The notes under the pieces were generated by a model. The model saw only the letters and a program-made list of their open reading frames with translations, did not search any database and was not told the origin of the DNA. Below are positions 17,178 through 23,998 of a stretch of 64,000 nt of DNA, piece by piece (position 1 is the first letter of the stretch; every line of letters begins with the position of its first letter). The translations under genes and the position numbers were made by a program. This stretch comes from DHVE2 group archaeon. GTDB lineage: Archaea; Thermoplasmatota; Thermoplasmata; Thermoplasmatales; Aciduliprofundaceae. The DNA lies in NCBI GenBank assembly GCA_026993785.1, contig JALWRZ010000003.1:62001-126000 (forward strand), in the 5' to 3' direction.

Positions 17178-18380
17178 TTATTCCCTCCATTTGCATCTAG
17201 GATCTGGTTTATTAAAATTTTTATATTTATAATAAGTAGCACCATAGCATCCTCCACTACAGATTTTAGAGAGTTCACATTGTCCACACTTATGAGGGGA
17301 TGCCATACGATATTCCCTAAAAATTTTTGATATATTATTATCTATTGTCCATATGGATCTCAATTTTTGCTCTTTAATATTTCCTATCCTAAATTCAGGA
17401 TATTGTAAAAATACACAAGGATATACATCTCCATTATAATTTATGTTGATTTTTGAACTAAAAGCTACACACCCTGTTCTATTGACATAACCATATATCT
17501 CTTGAAAATGTTGTTGCACGATGCTTTTTACATGAGGAATAAAATAAAAAGGAGGTAATCCTATGATTTGTGTATGGGAATTTTGCTTCTCATATTTAAA
17601 TGCTCTATTAAGACTGCGAATAACCTCAAAAAATTTTTCCGGCTCTCTATAAATGGGATCATCAAATTGAAATGGTGGTACTACAGAAAAACCAGAATTT
17701 ATACCAATTTCTGAGGCCAACAAATACACTTTATCTAAATTGTTATAATTGAATTTGGTAATTACAGTATTAGTTCTAACATTTAGACCATATTTCAGTA
17801 ATTCCTTAGTATTCTCTACTACTTTATAAAAAGTATCTGCGGAAGTGGTGTTGTAATGATCTTTTCTATTATAAGCCAATAAGCTTACCTGTATAGCATC
17901 ACATTTATTATCTAACAATTTATATATTTCTTTAATAACAGGTTGTGATAGTAATGAGCCATTTGTAAGTATATCCACGCAAATATCAGTATTCTTTTTT
18001 ATATATCTTAATATTTCCAACATATCCTTTCTTACAAAAGGCTCACCCCCTTCTATAGTTAGAATAAGAACGCCCATATCATTTAATTCATCTATCATTT
18101 CTTTTGCTTCCTCTGTTGTGAGTTCGTTAATATTAGAATTAAGATTATGTTTGAAATAGCAAAAATAGCATCTATGATTACACCGCGAAGTAGATTCCCA
18201 CTGTACCTCCGTGGGTGCGCTAAAATGAGATACTTTTTTTAATTTAATCAATCCCTCTAGAATTTCTATAAAATCCCAGAAAGTATACTTTGATCTAAAA
18301 GATCGCTCTTTCATCATTTTTCTTATATATATATTTATGTAATTTTTAATCTCTCTTGTAATATCCTCATCAATCACCAT
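17178..18380 (-). CDS. Radical SAM/SPASM peptide-modifying enzyme, first of the pair
   Basis: This is a probable peptide maturase of the PqqE/MftC type, about 400 residues long. The radical SAM motif CNHRCYFC (CX3CX2C) begins at about C67, preceded by the QWESTSR strand. The SAM-binding TIEGGEPFVR follows. The SPASM domain is complete: C-x12-G-x4-C ending GDVYPC, CGQCELSKICSGGC (CX2CX5CX3C), and the final Cys in PDPRC. The start is uncertain by up to 9 nt (GTG 18386, ATG 18380 or GTG 18377) because AGGTGATT sits directly in front. The N-terminal 50 residues are helical and basic. It lies 20 nt after the PqqD-like gene and is followed at once by the second radical SAM gene. Confidence 0.91.
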   Translation of the reverse strand: MVIDEDITREIKNYINIYIRKMMKERSFRSKYTFWDFIEILEGLIKLKKVSHFSAPTEVQWESTSRCNHRCYFCYFKHNLNSNINELTTEEAKEMIDELNDMGVLILTIEGGEPFVRKDMLEILRYIKKNTDICVDILTNGSLLSQPVIKEIYKLLDNKCDAIQVSLLAYNRKDHYNTTSADTFYKVVENTKELLKYGLNVRTNTVITKFNYNNLDKVYLLASEIGINSGFSVVPPFQFDDPIYREPEKFFEVIRSLNRAFKYEKQNSHTQIIGLPPFYFIPHVKSIVQQHFQEIYGYVNRTGCVAFSSKININYNGDVYPCVFLQYPEFRIGNIKEQKLRSIWTIDNNISKIFREYRMASPHKCGQCELSKICSGGCYGATYYKYKNFNKPDPRCKWRE

Positions 18381-18400
18381 AATCACCTACATATAATTAT

Positions 18401-18664
18401 TTATACTTGACATATTATTTTTTCTTTTAACAAAATATCTATTAATTTTTTAGGATCAGCATTCAAAGAGTTCAAAATAAAATTTTGTAGATATTGTATT
18501 GTCAAACGTTTATCTTTATATGACTTAATATAAAGAATTACTTTATATACCACCGCATTCCCAACGAATATTCTCCCTGTTTCCTTGTTAAAAATAAATA
18601 AAGTGCCCCCATCTACATCCGGTTCATATCGGAAAACCAGATGGGGGCATAGTAAAACATCCAT
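18401..18664 (-). CDS. PqqD-like RiPP recognition element
   Basis: This 87-residue protein has the PqqD fold pattern: CPHLVFRYEPDVDGGTLFIF, then NKETGRIFVGNAV, then helices with ADPKKLIDILLKEKII. Proteins of this family bind the leader of a precursor peptide and present it to the radical SAM enzyme. It lies between the short peptide gene (4-nt gap, with the ribosome site GGTGA overlapping that gene's stop) and the first radical SAM gene. The stand-alone form, not fused to either enzyme, implies that it could serve both. The family call is strong; the partner is inferred from position. Confidence 0.88.
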   Translation of the reverse strand: MDVLLCPHLVFRYEPDVDGGTLFIFNKETGRIFVGNAVVYKVILYIKSYKDKRLTIQYLQNFILNSLNADPKKLIDILLKEKIICQV

Positions 18665-18668
18665 AATC

Positions 18669-18791
18669 TCACCATATGGTCCCGCCGTGGTGTGATCTCT
18701 GAGAGGCTGTTCTTTCGAACCAAATTTGCTCCATGTTTATATTGTGCTCTATCAGCCAATTATCTATGTTTTGTATATACACTCCTTCCAT
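18669..18791 (-). CDS. Putative RiPP precursor peptide, 40 residues
   Basis: This short gene opens the operon. It has the strongest ribosome site in the neighbourhood, AGGAGGT at 18799-18805, seven nt before the ATG at 18791. The 40 residues contain no Cys, Lys or Pro. The N-terminal part (MEGVYIQNIDNWLIEHN and following) is acidic and helical, suiting a leader for the PqqD-like protein. The C-terminal part, TASQRSHHGGTIW, carries Arg, two His, a Gly-Gly pair and a terminal Trp, suiting a modified core. The stop lies 4 nt before the PqqD-like gene. I do not recognise it as a described precursor family. Expression and modification are inferred. Confidence 0.78.
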   Translation of the reverse strand: MEGVYIQNIDNWLIEHNINMEQIWFERTASQRSHHGGTIW

Positions 18792-18821
18792 GTTTATTAC
18801 CTCCTAAGATCCATAATAATT

Positions 18822-18855
18822 TATAATATAAAAACTTTGTTGTATTATAATAAGT
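18822..18855 (-). promoter_or_regulatory. Candidate promoter of the RiPP operon
   Basis: Two TATA-like boxes read on the minus strand: TTTTTATATTA (18824-18834) and TTATTATAATAC (18843-18854). The nearer one would start transcription almost on the ribosome site. The farther one leaves a leader of about 30 nt and fits better. Confidence 0.42.
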
Positions 18856-19053
18856 GTTACTTTAATTGTCTGATTATTATATTTTCGCCTATCAATCTCT
18901 TATAATGGAAATAATTACTATATATTCAACAAATATTTAACAAAATAATCAAATACCTTTTAAATATTCATCTTACAACTTTCATATGCCTTGCTAATAT
19001 TATTAGCTTAATCTAAAACAAAGTCATTATTATTTATTATCTTGCTAATAAAA

Positions 19054-19312
19054 TTATGACTTAAGCTCACATTTAATGAACAGATAATTCCCTGAGCCCG
19101 TTAAGATATAGAACCAACACATAATTATATATTCTAAATAGTTTTTTGTATGCTCTCTATTTTCAAAGTGCCTTGCAAGTTCTTTAAGGGCGCCAGTTAG
19201 TTTATAAAAATGTTCTTTCTTGATCCTTATTATTTCTCTCCTCTTTCCCCTCTTTTTCTATCTCACTATGTATCTTATTTTCTTCTCGTTCAGCTTCATC
19301 CATCTCTTCCAT
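19054..19312 (-). pseudogene. Possible decayed ORF in an AT-rich gap
   Basis: The 18.86-19.47 kb gap holds no intact gene. On the minus strand an ATG at 19312 opens a charged 36-codon frame (MEEMDEAEREENKIHSEIEK and on) that stops at 19202. An overlapping frame then stays open to 19054 and looks protein-like (KEHFYKLTGALKELARHFEN ... YIIMCWFYILTGSGNYLF) but has no start codon of its own. One frameshift would join them. Family unknown. Confidence 0.28.
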
Positions 19313-19468
19313 CCCCACCAAGTGGGAAATTTTTTCGGGACTATACAAAAATCTATTCTAAATGAAAGCATTATGTAAGTTTTAAAACCACAAAATAAAA
19401 ATTTAACGCCGAAGTTTTTACCCTTCCTGCAAAAACATTGAAATACTAACCTCCACTATAGATGAGCA

Positions 19469-19645
19469 ATGAAGAAAAAGATGCTGAGATGTCCCAAATG
19501 TGGCTACGAGTTCTCCGCTCCAAAGATGGATAAGAAAAGCATTGGATATGGCTGGACCTTCCCTTATATGGGCGTGGTGGAGTGCCCCAAATGCCATTAT
19601 CGCGCTCCTCGCAAGGAGTTCGAAAGGGGGACGACAGAAAAATAA
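19469..19645 (+). CDS. Small zinc-ribbon protein, 58 residues
   Basis: The frame starts MKKKMLRCPKCGYEF and continues with two CPKC knuckles (C8/C11 and C39/C42), a classic zinc-ribbon spacing. The middle is Gly/Tyr/Trp-rich (GYGWTFPYMGVVECPKC) and the tail is basic. Proteins like this are common in archaea, but their roles are mostly unknown. The start ATG at 19469 follows a weak GATGAG; an alternative out-of-frame ATG sits 7 nt upstream. It is convergent with the Thi4 gene, 29 nt away. Function is not assigned. Confidence 0.72.
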   Translation: MKKKMLRCPKCGYEFSAPKMDKKSIGYGWTFPYMGVVECPKCHYRAPRKEFERGTTEK

Positions 19646-19674
19646 AAAACCCGAGTTTTTAAACACTGGAATTA

Positions 19675-20448
19675 TTATTGCGGGGAGCTTCTCCTCCGCT
19701 CTATTCTCTCCCTGGCGAGTTGATATGCCTTTTTACCACTGAGCAGCATACCGCCGAAGGTAGGGCCCATGCGCGGTGCTCCGCTAACCGCGTTGGCTGC
19801 CATTCCGCAAACGATAAGCCCCGGATAGATTTCCTTGGTATTGCGGACCGTTGCTATATCTCCCAGCTCCACATTCATGGCGCCTTCACCGGTCACGATT
19901 ATCTCCTTCTTCCTCTTTGAAAGGTGGGCTACGATTTCGGCCGAATGTCCCGTGGCATCTATAACCACCTTAGAGAGGAGTATGAGAGGATCCACCATAA
20001 GCTTCAAACTGTCCACCGAGGCCCAGTTTATGACCACTCCGCGAACCTCATCATTCTTAAGAACAATATCCTCCGCGTAAATGCAGTTGAGTATTTTAGC
20101 TCCACTCTGTGATATCTTGTAGATTAGAGCCCCTGCAAGCTCTATACTGCTGGCCACATAGATGTCTCCCTTCCTGCGATAATTTATTCCAAGCTCCTCG
20201 AAGATTGGTCTGGATTCCTCAGAGAATGTTATGGCATTGAACATCATGCCACCGCCCCAAATACCGCCGCCAAGAGAGCAGCGTTTCTCCAGAAGCACGG
20301 TGCGATATCCATCCCTCGCCAAGAGATATGCTGCATAGAGTCCAGAGGGCCCTCCGCCCACAATAACGGCGTCCACATTAAGAGAACCTTTCAAATTCTG
20401 AAAGTACTCTTCAATTATCGTCTCGCTTATTATCTGCTCCATTTCCAT
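19675..20448 (-). CDS. thi4: Thi4-family thiazole synthase, probably sulfide-dependent
   Basis: This enzyme makes the thiazole half of thiamine from NAD and glycine. The 257-residue protein has the Rossmann start VDAVIVGGGPSGLYAAYLLA, the family motif GGGIWGGGMMFN and the C-terminal GMAANAVSGAPRMGPTFGGM. Eukaryotic suicide enzymes donate sulfur from a conserved Cys just before a Met-Asp-Pro. Here the equivalent segment reads LKLMVDP with no Cys. That fits the archaeal catalytic form using free sulfide, as shown for methanogen enzymes, which have His at this place. It is monocistronic and convergent with the zinc-ribbon gene. Confidence 0.87.
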   Translation of the reverse strand: MEMEQIISETIIEEYFQNLKGSLNVDAVIVGGGPSGLYAAYLLARDGYRTVLLEKRCSLGGGIWGGGMMFNAITFSEESRPIFEELGINYRRKGDIYVASSIELAGALIYKISQSGAKILNCIYAEDIVLKNDEVRGVVINWASVDSLKLMVDPLILLSKVVIDATGHSAEIVAHLSKRKKEIIVTGEGAMNVELGDIATVRNTKEIYPGLIVCGMAANAVSGAPRMGPTFGGMLLSGKKAYQLARERIERRRSSPQ

Positions 20449-20549
20449 GCTTCAGGGTATATTCGTCCGGTTAATATCCTTTTTCTCAGCATACTTTGCA
20501 GCTCGGTAATTTTAAATACGGCAAAAGCGTTAAGAGGGATGAGATTTGC

Positions 20550-20990
20550 ATGATTCCTTCTCCAACCTTTAAATTTGGCGTGGAGACCATTGCCCTCTCT
20601 TTAATGATTATTTTTCTATCGGGGATTGCAGCAATGCTCATAAGCAAGAAAACAAAGTTCCCCTATACCCCGCTTCTAATATTTCTGGGCATCCTGGTAG
20701 GTCCCATTCTTGGATGGTTATTTTCGTTGCAAGACCCCTGGCCACATTGCCCATTCTTCCAAAGATGGGTGCAAAGAAGTTTTTATTTATAGCACTGGAA
20801 GGGCCTAAGGGTGCGGTGGCGGCGAGCATGGCTACCCTACCTATAGCACTGGGAAAACTGCTCAATGATGCAAATCTGATACAGTGGAGAGAGTTCCTAC
20901 TCACTGTCTCCCTTATGAGCTTTCCTCTCCATGATTCTGGAATCTGCGTGGATGGTCCCCCTGAAGAATAAACTGCTGAGCCGGGGATAA
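20550..20990 (+). pseudogene. Remnant of a CPA1/NhaP-type Na+/H+ antiporter
   Basis: The beginning (FGVETIALSLMIIFLSGIAA, then PLLIFLGILVGPILGW) is the N-terminus of a sodium/proton antiporter. The frame then jumps directly to a C-terminal piece in another frame (VIFVARPLATLPILPKMGAK, ALEGPKGAVAASMATLPIAL). The normal six or seven middle helices are missing. A further shift late in the sequence restores MILESAWMVPLKNKLLSRG before the TAA at 20990. An internal deletion plus at least two frame changes make it non-functional. Both retained ends are still easy to recognise, so decay may be recent. Confidence 0.8.
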
Positions 20991-21021
20991 GCTCTTTATT
21001 AAATTGTGCTATTCTCTTTCC

Positions 21022-21480
21022 GTGAAGGTAATCTACGAAAAGATCATAGATGCGAAAGGAATCAAGGTGACTCCTCGTCCCGTTTGGAAATGCCGCAGTT
21101 GCGAGTTCTACGGAAAAAGGCCCTCATGCCCTCCATATGCTCCTTCTTGGAAAGAGACAAGAGAATGGGTAAACAGCTATGAGAAGGCGCTGCTTATCAA
21201 ATTTGAGATAGATATGGATCGCTTTGAAGAGGAGAAAAGAGAGGTGTTGCAATATCTTCTAAAAAGGGAGGGGGAGCTTTTTAGGGATTATCCCTACGCA
21301 TACGCTCTGTTTCCAGGAGCTTGCAATTTATGTGATACATGCGAATTCGAGAAGAGCGGTTTTTGCCCCTTGTCCCAGAAGGTGCGCCCTTCCCTGGACG
21401 CTGTGGGCATAGAAATTACCTCCGTGACGAAAATAGATTTCAAGGAAGCGGTGCTTTACTCCCTGATTTTTCTGGAGTAA
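21022..21480 (+). CDS. DUF2284 predicted metal-binding protein
   Basis: This small cytoplasmic protein of the DUF2284 family is rich in Cys. The motifs are WKCRSCEFYGKRPSCPPYAP near the N-terminus and ACNLCDTCEFEKSGFCPL later, probably ligands of an iron-sulfur cluster or zinc. The family's reaction is unknown; members occur widely in anaerobes. I choose the GTG at 21022 because a TATA-like TTTATTAAA (20995-21003) lies at leaderless distance. A TTG six codons earlier is possible. The 3' end overlaps the convergent DUF998 gene by 41 nt. Confidence 0.82.
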   Translation: MKVIYEKIIDAKGIKVTPRPVWKCRSCEFYGKRPSCPPYAPSWKETREWVNSYEKALLIKFEIDMDRFEEEKREVLQYLLKREGELFRDYPYAYALFPGACNLCDTCEFEKSGFCPLSQKVRPSLDAVGIEITSVTKIDFKEAVLYSLIFLE

Positions 21481-22009
21481 GGATTGGCTGCACTATTACA
21501 AAAATGGCTATGACGATTATTTCATATATCTCCAAAATTGCAGTTGAGGGCCACGGAAGAAACGCCCCTATAAGCGCAGCTATAAACAATCCCACGCCTA
21601 GATATCGTAGCGCGGATTTCATTCCACAGGAAAATACCAGCATCCCGAAGAAGAACTGCAGAAAGAAGTAGGAAGAAACAAAACCATGGGGCGAGGTGCC
21701 ACTGTGAAAAATTCCGATGAAAGCAAGGAACACGGAGGAGATGAGAATCATCGTCGCTCCAGCAGTCTGGATCTTATTTTCAGATATATAAATCAAATAG
21801 AGGGAATAGAGAAAGAAGGGCGCGAAGGAAAGAATAAGACCATAATTATATATCCAAGGAGCGTTAGCATTGGGTGCGCCCAGATCACTTAGCGCACCTC
21901 CCATCACAGAAAAAGTGGGATTGTGATGCATAGCTACCAAAGTGAAGCTCCAGTATACCACGAGGGTAATTGCTCCGCCATATCTCCAGAGAAAAGTTAA
22001 GGGCTTCAT
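21440..22009 (-). CDS. DUF998-type membrane protein
   Basis: This 189-residue protein has about six membrane helices and belongs by pattern to the DUF998 family (MGGALSDLGAPNANAPWIYN, HSGTSPHGFVSSYFF). The function of the family is unknown. Its start overlaps the AspRS stop by 4 nt, so it is translated from the same message. Its tail overlaps the convergent DUF2284 gene. Confidence 0.8.
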   Translation of the reverse strand: MKPLTFLWRYGGAITLVVYWSFTLVAMHHNPTFSVMGGALSDLGAPNANAPWIYNYGLILSFAPFFLYSLYLIYISENKIQTAGATMILISSVFLAFIGIFHSGTSPHGFVSSYFFLQFFFGMLVFSCGMKSALRYLGVGLFIAALIGAFLPWPSTAILEIYEIIVIAIFVIVQPILTPEKSGSKAPLP

Positions 22010-23289
22010 GGCACCAGTCTTGTTCTGTCCCTAGGGAATATCACACATTCTCTTATATTCTTAACCCCCGTTACGATCATTGTTAATCTCTCAAGACCAA
22101 GACCCCAGCCTGCATGGGGCGGCATACCGTATCTGAAGGCACGGAGATAGAACTCAAAGCTCTGGGGATTTAAGCCCTTACTTTTCATAACCTCTACGAG
22201 GCTCGAATACACATGATTTCTCTGCGCTCCGGAGGTCACTTCCTTCTCCCGATACATAAGGTCAAAGGACCTGCTGTACTTGCCATCCGGCATAACATAG
22301 AAGGGCTTGATTTCCAATGGCCACCGGGTTATGAAATAAAATCCTTCCATTTCCTCGCCAAGAATCTTCAAGGCTTCCGAGGAGAAATCTTCACCCCACT
22401 GCATGGGCATCTTGCGATTCACAATATCCACAGCTTCATCGTAGGTAATTCGCGGGAACGGTACCTCAGGCACCTCCCATTTCATTCTGAGCAGTTCAAG
22501 CTCCTTCTTTCTCTCTCTCACAGCCCTTTCTATGGCATGTGCTACACTGTTCTCAAGCATGCGCATGGCATCTTCATCATCAGCAAAGCTCATTTCTATA
22601 TCGATGGATATAAACTCGTTAAGATGCTTTGTGGTATTGTGCTCCTCTGCGCGGAATGCAGGCGCAATTTCCAGCACACGGTCCAGACCAGCCGCCATAA
22701 GAATCTGCTTGTACAGCTGCGGACTTTGATTAAGATAGGCATCTTTCTCAAAATATTTCACAGGGAAAAGCTCGGTACCTCCTTCAGTGGCGGTCGCCAC
22801 AATCTTTGGAGTATGCACTTCTATGAACCCCTGGCCAATGAGATATTCTCTTATGCCTTGGAGAAGCGCGCTACGGATCTCAAATATGGCAAGAACTTCA
22901 CGCTTTCTCATATCTAAAAATCTGTTCTCTATCCTGGTGTCCATCTCCGCCTCTACCTTATCCACTACTCCCAAGGGAAGTGGGGCTTCCGCTGGATTTA
23001 GCAGCTCCACGCTTTCCGGGATTGTCTCGAACCCCATTTTCGCCTGCTCGCTCTTCTGCACAGTGCCGGCGACGCATACCACGCTTTCCCTGGGGATCTT
23101 AGTGTATTCTTTGAATTTCTCCTTCCCCAGCATACTCCTGATTAGGGTTACCTGCGCAAATCCGTACCTATCCCGGAGAATCATGAAGGCTATCTTCCCA
23201 AGGATGCGTATATCCTGCACCCATCCGCATACCTTCACCTTTTCACCAAGATGCTTCGGAAGCTCTCCTAAAGTATGAGTACGAAGCAT
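22006..23289 (-). CDS. aspS: Aspartyl-tRNA synthetase, archaeal type
   Basis: This enzyme charges tRNA-Asp, whose gene lies 7 kb away. The 427-residue length is the archaeal/eukaryotic short type. The N-terminal OB-fold anticodon domain (VKVCGWVQDIRILGKIAFMI) is followed by the class II core with motif 2 (FRAEEHNTTKHLNEFISID) and motif 3 (GWGLGLERLTMIV). Whether it discriminates against tRNA-Asn cannot be judged by eye. The last 4 nt overlap the DUF998 gene. Confidence 0.96.
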   Translation of the reverse strand: MLRTHTLGELPKHLGEKVKVCGWVQDIRILGKIAFMILRDRYGFAQVTLIRSMLGKEKFKEYTKIPRESVVCVAGTVQKSEQAKMGFETIPESVELLNPAEAPLPLGVVDKVEAEMDTRIENRFLDMRKREVLAIFEIRSALLQGIREYLIGQGFIEVHTPKIVATATEGGTELFPVKYFEKDAYLNQSPQLYKQILMAAGLDRVLEIAPAFRAEEHNTTKHLNEFISIDIEMSFADDEDAMRMLENSVAHAIERAVRERKKELELLRMKWEVPEVPFPRITYDEAVDIVNRKMPMQWGEDFSSEALKILGEEMEGFYFITRWPLEIKPFYVMPDGKYSRSFDLMYREKEVTSGAQRNHVYSSLVEVMKSKGLNPQSFEFYLRAFRYGMPPHAGWGLGLERLTMIVTGVKNIRECVIFPRDRTRLVP

Positions 23290-23386
23290 ACTACCTCATC
23301 TCCCCATTTTATTAAAATATTAGCGTGGCCAAATTTGCAATCTTTACAGCTCAAGATTTTTATAATACCTTGGCATCCGTGCATCT

Positions 23387-23968
23387 ATGAAAATAGGTGT
23401 GCTAGGGATCCAGGGTGATGTGAGCGAGCATGTAAGCGCCGCCTCCAACGCACTGCAGTTTTACGGCGTGAAAGGTGAAGTTATAACTGTGAGAAAGAAG
23501 GAAGTATTGAAAGATTTAGATTATCTTATAATCCCCGGAGGAGAGAGCACTACCATATCGAGGCTTATGATAAGAAGCGGTATTTATGATGAGATCCTGA
23601 GAAGAGTTGATGAGGGTATGGGCGTGATAGGAACCTGTGCGGGCTCAATCCTCATGGCAAAGGAGGTTGTGGATGATGATAGGGTTACTCCCTTGAAGCT
23701 TATGGACATCTCCGTGAGGAGAAATTTCTTCGGAAGACAGAGGGAAAGTTTTGAGACTGAGCTTGAGATTAAGTACCTCGGCAAATATCACGCGGTGTTT
23801 ATAAGGGCTCCAGTAATTGAGAAGTGCTGGGGAGATTGTGAAGTCTTAGCTACCATAGGAGACAACATTGCTATGGCTAGACAGGAAAAGCACTTCGCTC
23901 TGATTTTCCATCCAGAGCTTACCGAAGATTATCGCATCTACCGACTATTTCTTAATCTCCGGGAGTAA
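23387..23968 (+). CDS. pdxT: Pyridoxal 5'-phosphate synthase glutaminase subunit PdxT
   Basis: This subunit releases ammonia from glutamine for PdxS, which builds pyridoxal phosphate. The 193-residue length is normal. The oxyanion motif PGGESTT is at about residues 50-56. The catalytic Cys is C84 in GTCAGS, and the His/Glu pair is H175 and E177 in FHPELTED. The synthase partner pdxS is not in the window. The product would serve the PLP enzymes here, such as the class III aminotransferase. A TATA-like TTTTATAATACC lies about 25 nt before the ATG. Confidence 0.95.
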   Translation: MKIGVLGIQGDVSEHVSAASNALQFYGVKGEVITVRKKEVLKDLDYLIIPGGESTTISRLMIRSGIYDEILRRVDEGMGVIGTCAGSILMAKEVVDDDRVTPLKLMDISVRRNFFGRQRESFETELEIKYLGKYHAVFIRAPVIEKCWGDCEVLATIGDNIAMARQEKHFALIFHPELTEDYRIYRLFLNLRE

Positions 23969-23998
23969 TAAGGGAGACCCCCTCTTTTCCACTGGAGA

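Noticed and set aside
18856-19053. Additional precursor peptides upstream of the first
   Set aside because: No ATG-led frame with a ribosome site was found in this AT-rich stretch on either strand.
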